Of a stretch of DNA of 64,000 nt, positions 43,880 through 54,999 are shown in pieces. The notes below the pieces were generated by a model that worked only from the letters and a program-made list of their open reading frames with translations, searched no databases and was not told the origin of the DNA. The stretch comes from Macrostomum hystrix (taxonomy: Eukaryota; Platyhelminthes; Macrostomidae). The first letter of the stretch is position 1; every line of letters starts with the position of its first letter. The translations under genes and the position numbers were made by a program. The stretch lies in NCBI GenBank assembly GCA_950097015.1, contig CATNEN010000038.1, positions 12,394,001 through 12,458,000 of the forward strand. Direction: 5' to 3'.

Positions 43880-46285
43880 GGCAAACTATTGCGAAAAACA
43901 GCTTAAAGCTTGACAAAACAGCTTTTTTTTCATGTAACGCTTAAACAGTGGCTATACCTCCATCAAGTATTACCTTATTTTTTTCGAGCATGTACATAGA
44001 TTGGAAATATTTAAAGATTTATATTTCTATATATTTCTATTTCAATAGATTTCTATAGAAAGTTTTCTATTTAATTCTACTAGGGAAAAAATTAGCGTTT
44101 ACTATAATTACTCGTAATTCAAGAAAATTTGAGTCTAGATTCAACAAAATTCAGCATTCTTTCTTTTGGGTAGTGACTATAGAAACAGGCGAAATAAAAC
44201 ACTATGTTCACGTCACGCACACTTTTGAAAGCAAAGAAGCCATTTCGTCAGACTTCGTCAGGTCAGACACGCGATGCATTAGTATTTTTTGTAGTTTTTT
44301 GATAAATTAGCAAAATATTGTTGTCAGAAAGAAAGTTTGAACTTAGTTGCTATAGAATTTGCTGCGAATATAGCTCGCAATATTGAGGACTTAGGAAGTT
44401 AAAACATTAAGAAGGCAGAGTTAAATTTGGTGGCCCATTGAAGTCTAGAAGCTCAAATACAGGCCAAAATAATAAAGCATACTCCATGGACCTTTCTATA
44501 GCTTCCACTTTCTATCGTATCGCGCGATGCACTTTCTTAAGTCCGATAATCCGACACTTTTAATCTAATAGTAACAATTTTTTACTAAAAAGCCTAGTAA
44601 GGATGAAAAAAGTAACATAAATACAATATATACATTAATCATGTCATTTTTTTAGTACATAATCACTTTTAAATCTTGATTTTGATCAATTTTATTATTC
44701 ATAAAAAGTATACCGCGTTCATGTTATGTATTGTACTCGTACATTATTGTTCTGATTCTGATCTGAACACTCATGTCTACTGATCGATGATAATGTCATT
44801 TATGTTGATGATGCTTCTGTGACTGATTCCACCACTAGCACTCAAGACCAAAAATCAGCCAGTTGGCCCATGGGCAGAGTTGAAAACGTTTTTTTATTAA
44901 CAAAGACAATGATCGAGCGTGCTACTACAATGTAACAATATAATAATCATATTTCGCCCATTTAATCTTCTTCTCTGGTCAGCCACGTCTCACTAAAGTC
45001 TTTAGTACTTAAAAAAGTAGCTTCATTTTTGGCTTGATTTTTTGTCAGATTAATCGTTTGATCGTTTCTGATCTGTGAACGTAATATGGTAATAAAGTTT
45101 TTCTCTTTGTTGTCTAAGACAGCGACATAGATTCCTTGTATAGACAGATAGAGAGTTTTTTGAAGGTCTGATCACGTTAATAGGTCCGTTTTGGGTGATG
45201 GTATGAAGGTAAGTCCAAGTGTCTGGTCGCCATTTAGAAAAAATCCAGAGTTCAGGTGTCCGGACATTATTCTGAATGCCTTTAAACGACAATCAGAGAA
45301 TTTTGGTATAGTCCAAATGAGTCGAAGTTGACTTACGCCAGATGTGGTTAAGATTAGTAGAGCATTTTGTTCAAGTTATTTCCAAGGAGCGGACAAAATG
45401 GAAAGAGGTAGATTAGATCTAACCATCGCGATCTGGTCATAGGTGGTATCCAGTATGCAGGTATTTGTAGTGTAATTGCAGTGATTGACTGGAAATGATA
45501 AAGACTCCATCAAACCATGTGGTTGGGCATAGGCCAGGATGTCCTGTATTATTGTAGTAAGCGTTGTCTCGAATGGGCGAGACATTCGGTCATCATGGCC
45601 TCACCAATGTCTGAACAACCATGGTTGTTCGGTGCCTGTGCCCATAGCGCGGCCATTGTGTCGGTGAGATTTCGCATAGCTGCTGCGGCTTCTTCCATTT
45701 TTTAACGTGAGTGTTTTGATCTTCGTTGTCTTCTGAGTCTGTCACCTAATCAGGAGTTTCTGGTTCTTCGTGTATTTCGTTGTCACTATCGACGAATTCG
45801 TGTCGCTGGTCTTGTAGTGTACTGTCTCTGTACGACGATAAGTCTCCAAAAGTGGCAGAAGTTGAGGTGCCTGTAACGGTTCTACTGTGAGGCGTGAATG
45901 AGGCAGAGGGGTCTATGTGTTCTGGAGTGTCCTCAACTATTCAGGATATATGGACTGGTTTGGTATCTGAGACTGTTGAAGCTCCTCCAAGTTCAATAAT
46001 TGAAAATGTTTTCCAGATCGAGTAGAACCAGGCAAGAAATTCCTGTATTTTCTAATTGAATTGAAAATACTGAATGCTGGATTCCAATATTGAATTGGAA
46101 TCGAGCTTCCGATAAGGCTTAGTGAAATTTGACAATGAAGAGAGTATAGTTTACTGAACTGCGAGTAGTAAGAAAAGGGTTTTCGCAATAGGCAACGGCT
46201 TTCAGGATCGTGGTCCGGAGCTCTGGCAGTTTTTGGGTTTTCAAAGTGTTCTCTGTAGGAGCTGATACGATTTCGAAATCGTATT
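43880..46285. other. AT-rich spacer with decayed unassigned frames
   Basis: No gene is supported. Three short minus-strand frames (45050-45292, 45376-45585, 45937-46188) follow one another and may be fragments of one decayed mobile element, but I see no motif that names it. Confidence 0.35.
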
Positions 46286-46301
46286 ATCCACGAGAAGACT
46301 G

Positions 46302-46318
46302 ATGGTAAGCAGTGCTTA
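46302..46318. repeat. 17-bp palindrome, left outer piggyBac end
   Basis: GGTAAGCAGTGCTTACC, a perfect palindrome apart from its centre. It is identical to the one at 48553 on the other side of the transposase. A related inner copy, GGTAAGCACAGCTTACC, lies at about 46400. Confidence 0.85.
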
Positions 46319-46768
46319 CCAAGGCCTAATTTTACTTCCTGCCGGCTTGAGTAGATAGAATTCTATGGTTAAATTGATATTATCGGTTCCTGCCTGCAGT
46401 GGTAAGCACAGCTTACCGTGAATATTCTAGATTTTTTTCTGACAAGCATAAATTTTAATTTGTACATTCTTAATTATGTGTTGTTTGTACATCTCCTTTA
46501 TAGCTTTTAGTTCAAACATTCTATTTTATTCAAGAAGGCTCTGATAAATTTGAATTCCAATATCTTAACTTTCTCGTAGTATTGTAAAAATAACTAAAGA
46601 ACAAAGAAGAGCATCGAAACAGCCGATACATCTGTCCAATCTAACTTACCAGCGCATACAGAGGGTACGACTGGTACACTATGCAGAAACTATAACTAGC
46701 AAAACTAGAATAAATAAATAATAGTCATTAACAAATTTAAGCTAAAGACAAGAGGCAAAACTGAAAAC

Positions 46769-48251
46769 TTAAGTCAGTTTGAGTGTTAAGCTGGTCCATT
46801 CTGTCGATACTTCAACGCTGCGAATGCCAACGTTGGAAGCAATCGAACAAACAAAGTCCCGGGCATCCTGGACATCGGCTGCAGAAATAAATTGTGCGCC
46901 GGGACCTGGCAGAACTGTAGCAAATTCTGCACCTTTTCGTAGGTCTGGGCTGGGCAGGACGACCTGGGATTTTCTCCGGAAAATGCTGCTCAACGACTGC
47001 AACTGAGCGCAGCATGGAAGCCGGTCGCTTCCTGCCATTTCCAGTTCGCTCTACTAACTCGCGGATGCTGGCTTCGAGATATTTGATGAAGGTATTCTGG
47101 CCACCACACTTGGAGTACAGAACCCAAGCGTTGCGCACCATTTGAAGGCACATATGCAAGCCCAGCTTGTGGAACCATTTTGTTGTTTTTCTGCCGGCGT
47201 CATAAGGCTGCAGTCTAGCTTGTCCACACCACCCATGCAGCGATTGTAAGTTAAGACACTGCGGCTCTTCTGCACTGCCACATGTTGTCCAGCTCGATTG
47301 ATCTTGACTTTCTCGGCCTTTGACGCAACGTCCTTCGTGTCCAGCAAATACACGGTCTTGACTCCACTCTGCTTCCTCTCGACAGCCTTCACAATTAGAA
47401 CTCGTCCCTTCCTCACGAAAGCTACATTATTCGGAACCACCACAGCCTGCCGAAGCTGAGCCGGAACTCCTCGGTCTGGCCTCACGGTGCCCGTCAGGAA
47501 CGTTGAATGGTCAATAAGGAACTGGGATAACCTGTATGATGTAAACCAGGTGTCGGTAAATATTCTGTACCCTTGGTCCAGAATGTCATTGGCCAGCTCA
47601 GCTACGATTCGCTCGCTGAGAGAAAGATTTACACAGTCCTGTGTGGAGCCGAACTTCCGATTTTCTTCTGGAGTTGAGTGCACTATGAAATTGAAGAGAT
47701 AAGCAGACTTGGACTCACACAGACAGTACATCTTCATTCCGGACTTGGCCCGCTTTGTTGGAATGTACTGTTTAAAACGAAGTCGCCCCTTAAACAGTAT
47801 CAAGGACTCGTCAATGCTCACTTCACACTCAGGCCTGTAGTTGTTCTTGCAATAAGCTTGCAGCATATTCATAAATGGACGAATCTTGAGTAGTGGATCT
47901 GCGCTTGCTTCTTCCCTGCTGTCGTAGAAGCGCAGAAATGTCAGCAGCTGCTTGAATCTATCGCGAGCTAACGCCTCGGGCTTCTGAAAGTATGGCATGC
48001 AGTGAAATTCATCTGTGCTCCAGTAGTCATGTAGCTCGGACTTTTTGTTCAGGCCCATGTTCTTCAGCCGCTTCGCCATCTGCGAACTCCTGTCCTTCCT
48101 CGCCTTCAGGCTCTTCCATGATTGGAGGATCGCCATTCAGTGCGTCTTCGATGCCAACCTCCTCACCAGGCTCCTCGTCTATTGTTAAGTAGGAGTCGAG
48201 GCTCACTTCACTGTCTGAGGTCATGTATTCGATCCCAGAGAGAGAAGCCAT
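46769..48251 (-). pseudogene. piggyBac-type transposase, frameshifted
   Basis: DDE transposase (DDE_Tnp_1_7 type). The acidic N terminus begins with ATG at 48251 and is rich in Asp/Glu. The core frame from about 48136 has FQKPEALARDRFKQLLTFLR, then VSIDESLILFKGRLRFKQYI with the first catalytic Asp, FTDTWFTSYRLSQFL with the second, and CMGGVDKLD with the third region. Near 47155 the frame shifts and the C-terminal zinc region (CRICYSSARSRRTIYFCSRC) is read in another frame, ending near 46812. At least two frameshifts break it, so it is not active. Confidence 0.88.
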
Positions 48252-48552
48252 GTACTGCAGGTTTTCAGTGAGTACGCTCGTACTGAGAAATTTAGTGAGA
48301 AAAGACTAACAAACAAGATGGTCAGAATATTATTGTAAGAAAGCTTGTCCTACTGTAAAGGGGACTTGCTGCGCACAGATTTCTATGGTAAGCAGCGCAT
48401 ACCAAGCAGGCAGCAAGTGAGACTGCTTTACTGGCTAAAGGCAGTAGTGCTGCTCATTTCCTTCCCGTCTAGTGCATCAGTTTAAGCCATGCTTGATTAG
48501 TAAGCCTAGCCGGCAGGAATGGGAGTGACATGCTATGCCAGAAAATATCTAT

Positions 48553-48569
48553 GGTAAGCACTGCTTACC
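48553..48569. repeat. 17-bp palindrome, right outer piggyBac end
   Basis: GGTAAGCACTGCTTACC on the plus strand, whose reverse complement equals the left copy. An inner diverged copy, GGTAAGCAGCGCATACC, lies at about 48387. Confidence 0.85.
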
Positions 48570-48579
48570 AAGCAGTCGG

Positions 48580-49330
48580 AAACAGACAAATGATGGATTC
48601 TGGTTAGGCAGGAAGAGGTCTGAGTCTGAGGGCTGAGGGCTGAGTCTGATTGAATGCGAAAGTTTGAGTCCGAGATGCTTTCTGAGCTGTCAGAAAGCAT
48701 ATTTTTGGATGCATTTATAGATGTATATAACTCATCATGGCGAATTAAATCGTTTAACGAATAGATACCACGTGGTTTTAGAGTCAGGCAAAGAATGCTA
48801 AGCGTAGTGGCCAGAAGAGACTTCAGAGTCTTTAGAATATTAAATCTTTTTAACGCTTTTTAAAGTGTAAGTAAAGAGTTTTTTATTTCGCTTTTCATAA
48901 GATCATGCTATTTTTTTGTTTTCTGATTTTGTAGAGAAAAAGACAAGCAGTACTTTAATATATTTTTTACGAGCTATTTTCAAGTTTTGTATTTTTTATT
49001 ATTTTTATTAACTTTGATGATGGTACAAGCTCGTAGTATGACAAAGCATATACAGTTTGTAAAAGACAGTAAGAAATATTTACAAAGAGAAGGAGATCAA
49101 AAGCAGAAGTAATTGAGACGATGTGTGTGGTGCGAATAATTATTTAAAAAATTGTCAATAGATTGTATTACATTATGTGATATCTGTGCGTTCGGAGGAT
49201 GAGGAAATATTTGCAGGAGGGAAGTTTAAACATTTACTTAAACGGCATGTATATAGAGCGAGGTGAATAAATAGTGATGTATTTTGTGATTTTATAGAAT
49301 TTTGTAGCTATTTTTGTATATTTTGCGTTA
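48580..49330. other. AT-rich spacer, no gene seen
   Basis: Only a short GAGTCTGAGGGCTGAG duplication near 48620 is notable. The region lies downstream of the CELF-like gene (minus), where further exons of a normal CELF protein would be expected, but none was found. Confidence 0.5.
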
Positions 49331-49342
49331 GATGTGGTTGAA

Positions 49343-50260
49343 TTAGAAGGAGATATTCAAGAAAATGTGATGTTGATAAAGAGGCTGTCGTGCAGTGTTG
49401 ATGGCATTCTGCGCCTGTACGTGTACCGAGTATTTGACAAAAGCGCAGCCCCTGCTGTTGCCGTGCTGGTCGCGCAGTACTGTGCACTCCTTGATGTCGC
49501 CGAATGGCTGGAACATTTTGCGCGAATCAGACTCGGACTGCAGCTTGGACAGCATGCCGATGAACAGCTTGCAATCGTCTGGTACTAAAAATTGATGGGG
49601 CAATGTTGGAATGACATGAGATTTAAACTACATTGTGAAATTCATAAGGATATTGACATCCAGGGTATCGATAACAACAACTAAGGCAAGTAGTATTCGG
49701 TATTTTTAACTAAAGGTCACTGATAACTTATAGAATGTTAGAGAGCAAATTTAGAATGACCTACAATTAGTAGGCATTAGAAACAGTTTAAAAAGCACAT
49801 GCTAATCTAAATCTCTAATCTAAAGCACATCATAAAAAATATTGACTAATAACTATTTACTAAATACTAATTTGGTAACTTTACTTCAAATTCAAAGCTT
49901 CTTTAAAGAAGTGCAAACAGGCAGCCTAGATTAAAATCTAATCTAAAAGCAGTTCCCAGAGCGGTGCTGCGATTGTAAGCAAATCAGACTTTACTCACCT
50001 TCATGTCCCGGCACAGTGGCCAGTTGATGCTGAATTAGCTTTACCTTGTCGGAGCAGCTGTTCAATCGAGAACTGCCTAATTTGCTGCTACTAGGAGCAA
50101 AGCTATCGCTAATGCTATCGGAGTAAGATAGGGTATGTTGTGGCTTGATATTTTCTATGGGAGAAATCAGCAAATGATGATGCTGCTGCTGCAAGTGCTG
50201 ATAATACAATGCCTGCTGATGCCGTTGCTCGTTCTGGTGAGAGCTACAGTCTACTATCAT
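49343..50260 (-). CDS. CELF/Bruno-like protein with a single truncated RRM
   Basis: RNA-binding protein fragment related to RRM2 of CELF (Bruno) splicing and translation regulators. Exons 50260-49999 and 49584-49343 join in frame (phase 1) to give 167 residues. Exon 1 starts with ATG and encodes a Gln/His/Ser-rich segment ([13 protein letters not shown]). Exon 2 has RNP2 as CKLFIGML, then [16 protein letters not shown], and RNP1 as RGCAFVKY. After AINTA the sequence leaves the CELF pattern and ends at a stop where beta-4 of the RRM and the linker should be. There is no GT donor there, so the normal downstream intron is lost or non-canonical. RRM1 and RRM3 are absent. It may be a truncated duplicate, a pseudogene, or a genuine short protein. 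Confidence 0.65.
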
Positions 50261-50459
50261 TTTCTCTTCCTGAGAACTTAAAATGCAACTTAAAACAATC
50301 TTTTTCTGTTTGTGAGATAATTGCTATTGCTTCAGTATTAAGATTATATAGGCTAGAGTGGGTGGGAATTGGGGCTCCGATTCAGTTTCAGGTTTGGGGT
50401 GGGTGCTCTGCCCTCAAAGTTTATGGTTGGCTGGCCAGGGTCGTCGCTTATTGTTAGAT

Positions 50460-50995
50460 GGGGTTGTTGGTCAGCCTGTTTTAACCAATTAAATTTTAGA
50501 GAGAATTTCTAAGCCCAATTCCCGGCCCTGGCCTGGCCCAGACTGGGGACTGTGAAATTATTTTGAAAAGCGAAAACACGTGCAGCTCAGATTAGTCAGT
50601 CAGACAGACGAGTGAGGTGATGGACAAGTCAAAACAAGCTAGCCAAAAACATCTACTAGAGACTTCTGCTCTTGGATGAACTTTCTTGAGGGCTGGCTGG
50701 GGTGTCCCACAAGAAAACACAACCAAGTTCTCTCATCTAAAGCTTTTTTACTTTAGAAGTTGAAACAAATTAATCAAGACTCACGACAAAGAAGCAAGAT
50801 TCTGATGGTAGAATGTTAAATTTAAATAGACTTTTAAACCAACTGTTGTATAATACAGGACTCTGTTTAAATGAGGTTCTAATAAAATTACCAATTTGAT
50901 TAAAAAAACACTTACACTCTTAGCAAAATTATGATTTTATTTATTCACTCAGATTAACTACGTTACATTTCATTCACTAGTTAATCTGTTACTCC
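50460..50995. other. Spacer, no gene seen
   Basis: No frame, repeat or RNA feature is supported between the CELF-like gene and the minisatellite field. Confidence 0.45.
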
Positions 50996-50999
50996 ACTG

Positions 51000-51545
51000 T
51001 CTCATCTCTCCCCTTTCTTATCTCTCCCCTGTCTCATCTCTCCCGTCTCATCTCTCAACTGTCTAACCTCTCCCGTGTCTCATCTCTCCCGTCTTATCTC
51101 TCAACTGTCTCACCTCTCCCCAGTCTCATCTCTCCCATGGCCCTGTCCAATCTCTCCCGTGTCTCAGCTCTCCCCTGTCTCACCTCTCCCGTGTCTCATC
51201 TCTCCCCTGTCTCATCTCTCCCGTGTCTTATCTCTCCCCTGTCTCACCTCTCCCCTGTCTCATCTCTCCCGTGTCTTATCTCTCCCCTGTCTCACCTCTC
51301 CCCTGTCTCATCTCTCCCCTGTCTTATCTCTCCCCTGTCTCACCTCTCCCGTGTGTCACCTCTCCCCTGCCTCACCTCTCCCGTCTCACCTCTCCCGTGT
51401 CTCATCTCTCCCGTTTCTCATCTCTCCCCAGTCTTATCTCTCCCCTGTCTCATCTCTCCCCTGTCTCACCTCTCCCCTATCTTATCTCTCCAGTCTCATC
51501 TCTCCCACGGCCCTGTCTCATCTCTCCCCTGTCTCGTATCTGCCC
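51000..51545. repeat. 16-bp minisatellite (CTGTCTCATCTCTCCC)
   Basis: About 33 copies of CTGTCTCATCTCTCCC with CTTATC, CACC and CGTGTC variants. Its reverse complement GGGAGAGATGAGACAG is the unit seen in GFM1 introns (9890-10310; 12765-13135). The long frames through it (51075-51611) are artefacts. Confidence 0.95.
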
Positions 51546-51599
51546 TGGGCCTCGGGCTTTGATATTTGCTGTATAAATACCATCAAAGCCATCAAACTC

Positions 51600-52310
51600 A
51601 TTTTAATTTGACCAACGGTTTTACAGTAGCTTGGCAATTCCAAAGTCCAATTCCACTGGAATATGCATTCAAACCTAACAACCTATAGTCACAGTGGGTC
51701 ACAATTTTGGTTCGAACATGAAGTCTATATTGACACATACCATTGCCATTTTGAACACGGACTATTTTTTATTTAAAATTTTCTTTTAGCGCCACACCCT
51801 GAAATTTCTTCGAGATTGACTTAATCTCACCTAATCTAAAGCTTCTAATCTAAAGCCTTAGCCTTAGCAACTAGCAATGTAAGTCGTTGACAATTCTAGA
51901 AATTAGCGCAATTATCCCACAGGCCGCCAAAGTCAAACCCCGAGTCGCACATTTTGGCACGTTGACGAAATTTGACCAATTTTTGGTGAGGCGAAAAATG
52001 TATGTTAATTGCGTAACACAGCCGAAACTGACACATATGGATAATAATAAGAGCTAGATTTAAGAAATTTGCATATTATTATCGGTAAGCCTCAATGTTG
52101 ATGATGCAACTTGCCCAAGGCACTATAGTCCTATTGTTACCTGCGACTGTGTTGCGTAACTTAACAATGAACAATGAACTTTGCCCCCATTTGTAAATTG
52201 CAAGGAGGGGACGGTACAATGGGTTCTTTGTACGAACGAATTCGAATTCAAGAACGAATTCGATCTATTAAATTGGCTTTGTCAGAAATAAAGATAAACA
52301 ATTTTATGAT
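51600..52310. other. Spacer, no gene seen
   Basis: AT-rich sequence between two arrays. No supported feature. Confidence 0.45.
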
Positions 52311-52329
52311 TAGGTGTCGAAATTTGCTC

Positions 52330-52745
52330 TCTACCCCTTTCTCACCCTTTCCCCTTCCCATTCAGTTTTCCCCTTCTCAAACTGTCTATTCCCTTCTCAC
52401 ACTGTCTTATCACTTCTCAAAAGGTCTATTCCCTTCTCACACTGTCTCTTCCCTTCTCAAACTGTCTATTCCCTTCTCACACTGTCTCTTCCCTTCTCAA
52501 ACTGTCTCTCCCCTTCTCAAACTGTCTCTTCCGTTCTCAAACTGTCTCTTCCGTTCTCAAACTGTCTCTTCCGTTCTCAAACTGTCTCTCCCCTTCTCAA
52601 ACTGTCTCTTCCCTTCTCAAACTGTCTCTCCCCTTCTCACATTGTCTCTTCCCTTCTCAAACTGTCTCTCCCCTTCTCAAACTGTCTCTTCCCTTCTCAA
52701 ACTGTCTCTCCCCTTCTCAAACTGTCTCTGCCCTTCTCAAACTCT
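52330..52745. repeat. 20-bp minisatellite (CTTCCCTTCTCAAACTGTCT)
   Basis: About 21 copies of CTTCCCTTCTCAAACTGTCT with CTCCCC, CTTCCG and CACACTG variants, pyrimidine-rich on the plus strand. It leaves a 227-codon frame open that is not a gene. Confidence 0.95.
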
Positions 52746-53044
52746 CTTAAGTGTTTCTTTTGCTCTCCAGCCCAAAGCCAGCATTCACCTGCTAACAAGA
52801 AGGCTAGGTGTATCGGAGGAAATCTCACCTAGCTTACTCATATCTTCTCAGGCTTGAGCCTGGGGCTTTTTTGCTCCCGGAAGCATCAAAGGGCCTTCTT
52901 AGCTGCTGCCTTACTTAGTCGGCAATGTGAGTTCGCATTTATGCCTGACTGGGTCGCATCATATCGTAAATGGAGTGTTTTCGAAATGAAAATCAAGTAA
53001 TTAAAGATATAGCTTCGAATATTTAAACCAGTATTTGTATTGTA

Positions 53045-53245
53045 TCTCCCTAACCCCTTCTCAGATTCTTATCCTAATCCCTTCTCAGGTTCTTATCCTA
53101 ATCCCTTCTCAGGTTCTTTTCCTAATCCCTTCTCAGGTTCTTTTCCTAATCCCTTGTCAGATTTTCTCCCTAATCTCTTCTCACATTCACTCTCCAATCC
53201 ATTCTCAGATTCTCTCCCTAATCCCTTCTCAGATTCTTATCCTAA
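53045..53245. repeat. 24-bp minisatellite
   Basis: About eight copies of a 24-bp unit containing TCTTATCCTAATCCCTTCTC, ending directly against the tRNA-like head of a SINE at 53247. The shared CCCTTCTCA core suggests kinship with the array at 52330. Confidence 0.9.
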
Positions 53246-53246
53246 T

Positions 53247-53645
53247 CAGGCGGATAGCTCAGTCAGTAAGGTGTCGGACTCTGGATCAGATGGTCCTGGG
53301 TTCGTCTCCCGACCTAGTCTAGAACTATTCGTGCAGCCTTTGGCAAGCTGCTTTGCCCTGATGTGCTCAGCTCAGTCTACTCAGCTGCAAATGAGTACCG
53401 AAATTTCGTCGGGTAGTAATAATTCCGGCTGGCGTGGAATAAAGCAGTTCTGTGCGGCAATTCTGTGGGGTTTGGATGCTGCCGATATGTTTGGAAAAAT
53501 AAATTTCATTGCTTACACGCGGCTGTCAAACTGGTGTCCGAGAGTGCCGGGGAGTACATTAGGTGTGCAGTCCCCACCTGCTAGTGTGCTTGACACACAA
53601 CACCTGCACTGGCCCTTGGGTCTAGTGTCAAATTAATATTATTAT
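53247..53645 (+). mobile_element. SINE family C with tRNA-Gln-like head
   Basis: The head GGCGGATAGCTCAGTCAGTA ... GTCCTGGGTTCGTCTCCCGA has A and B boxes, and an anticodon-like loop CTCTGGA (CTG, Gln) with mismatched stems. CAGCTGCAAATGAGTACC in the body recalls the Meta-domain block of family B. It ends GTCAAATTAATATTATTATA. Its length (about 400 bp) and degenerate arms rule out a working tRNA gene. Confidence 0.75.
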
Positions 53646-53669
53646 ATACTTTGGGAAGAGTGAGAAAAA

Positions 53670-53860
53670 TGGGAGATCCCAAACCAGTTAGACTGATCCC
53701 AAACGACTGATCCCAAACCGGTTAGACTGATCCCAAATCAGTTAGACTGATCCCAAATCAGTTAGACTGATCCCAAATCAGTTAGACTGATCCCAAACCT
53801 TTTAGACAGAACCCAAATATGGAAAGTTGGTGCCTAACCCGTTAGACTGATCCCAAATGG
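53670..53860. repeat. 20-bp minisatellite (CCCAAATCAGTTAGACTGAT)
   Basis: About nine copies of CCCAAATCAGTTAGACTGAT, with AACCGG and AACC variants, directly after the SINE and directly before the next array. Confidence 0.9.
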
Positions 53861-54090
53861 AAGAATGGGAGAATGGAAGAATGGGAGAATGGGAGAATGG
53901 TAGAATGAGATAATGGGAGAATTGGAGAATGGAAGAATGAGAGAATGGGAGAATGGGAGAATGGGAGAATGGGAGAATGGAAGAATGAGAGAATGTGAGA
54001 ATGTGAGAATGGGAGAATGGGAGAATAGAAGAATGGGAGAATAGAAGAATGGAAGAATGGGAGAGTGGGAAAATGGAAAATTGAAGTCCT
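53855..54090. repeat. 8-bp tandem repeat (GGGAGAAT)
   Basis: Runs of GGGAGAAT with GGAAGAAT and TGAGAGAAT variants. The octamer keeps an antisense frame open for about 98 codons, which is not a gene. Confidence 0.92.
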
Positions 54091-54631
54091 GCTCTCAATC
54101 AGATTATATTTAAATGGCCTTAAAGTAAACTATCTCAAAGATGGTTTACTCACGGATCCTTTCGTTGGTGATCAACGGGGAGAAAATGGTTTCAAATTAG
54201 AGATCTGATAGAATTTTATAGGAATTCTAATTTCAATGGAGTTTGTCTTATTCGTTCACTAAGATGTAGTCGGAGATTTAGAGCTGGCCGGGGATGGCAA
54301 TGGCTAGCAAAGGAGAATGAAACGTTTAGGAGAGGCTAGCAGAGGCTGGCCAAGATTAGGAAAAGTTGGGGAAACACTTGCTCGCAGTGCAAGAGCTTTT
54401 ATGTTATTTTGACTAAATACTTTTGCGAGTCTTTACAGTGTTTCAAGAATTAGAAATGTGTTCAAGATATAAAAGGAGTGCCTTGTGAAAGGAGTATATT
54501 GTGTTATTCATTTTATAAAAGAGGAAAATACTGAGAAATATACTGAGAACTATACTAAGAACCATACTAATACTCAGATTTTTACCAAGAATATTACCAA
54601 GAAGGAACTGCTAAACTCTAATCTAGGGGAC

Positions 54632-54990
54632 GCCTAATTGACTGGAATGTACATACAGCTGCCTAATTGACTGGAATGTACATACAGCTGCATAATTGAT
54701 TGGAATGTACATACAGCTGCCTAATTGACTGGAATGTACATACAGCTGCCTAATTGACTGGAATGTACATACAGCTGCTTAATTGACTGGAATGTACATA
54801 CAGCTGCTTAATTGACTGGAATGTACATACAGCTGCCTAATTGACTGGAATGTACATACAGCTGCCTAATTGACTGGAATGTACATAAAGCTGCCTAATT
54901 GACTGGAATGTACATACAGCTGCATAATTGACTGGAATGTACATACAACTGCCTAATTGACTGGAATGTACATACAGCTGCCTAATTTAC
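54632..54990. repeat. 29-bp minisatellite
   Basis: Twelve to thirteen almost identical copies of a 29-bp unit containing TAATTGACTGGAATGTACAT and ACAGCTGC. Only single-base differences separate copies, so the array is young. CAGCTG is a perfect E-box-type palindrome in every unit. Confidence 0.96.
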
Positions 54991-54999
54991 GGCTCGTGC

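Larger units (their letters stand above)
46290..48575 (-). mobile_element. Decayed piggyBac element with palindromic subterminal repeats
   Basis: A transposase relic lies between two inverted end regions. Each end carries an outer 17-bp palindrome (46302-46318; 48553-48569), a CCTGCCGGCT-type block in opposite orientation (about 46339 and 48508), and an inner diverged palindrome (about 46400; about 48387). The exact termini and a TTAA duplication were not found, so the limits are approximate. Confidence 0.75.

Noticed and set aside
45050-46188. Three minus-strand frames that might be an envelope-like or other retroelement protein
   Set aside because: No diagnostic motif such as a fusion peptide, catalytic site or zinc knuckle could be seen; recorded only as an unassigned spacer.
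51075-52857. Plus-strand frames of 140-227 codons (Ser-Pro-Val-Leu-Ser-Leu-Pro-Cys; Pro-Phe-Ser-Asn-Cys-Leu)
   Set aside because: Pure minisatellite translation in two or three frames, with no unique domain and no splice context.
53247-53320. Possible tRNA-Gln(CTG) gene
   Set aside because: Anticodon and acceptor arms are mismatched and the sequence continues into a 400-bp SINE body.
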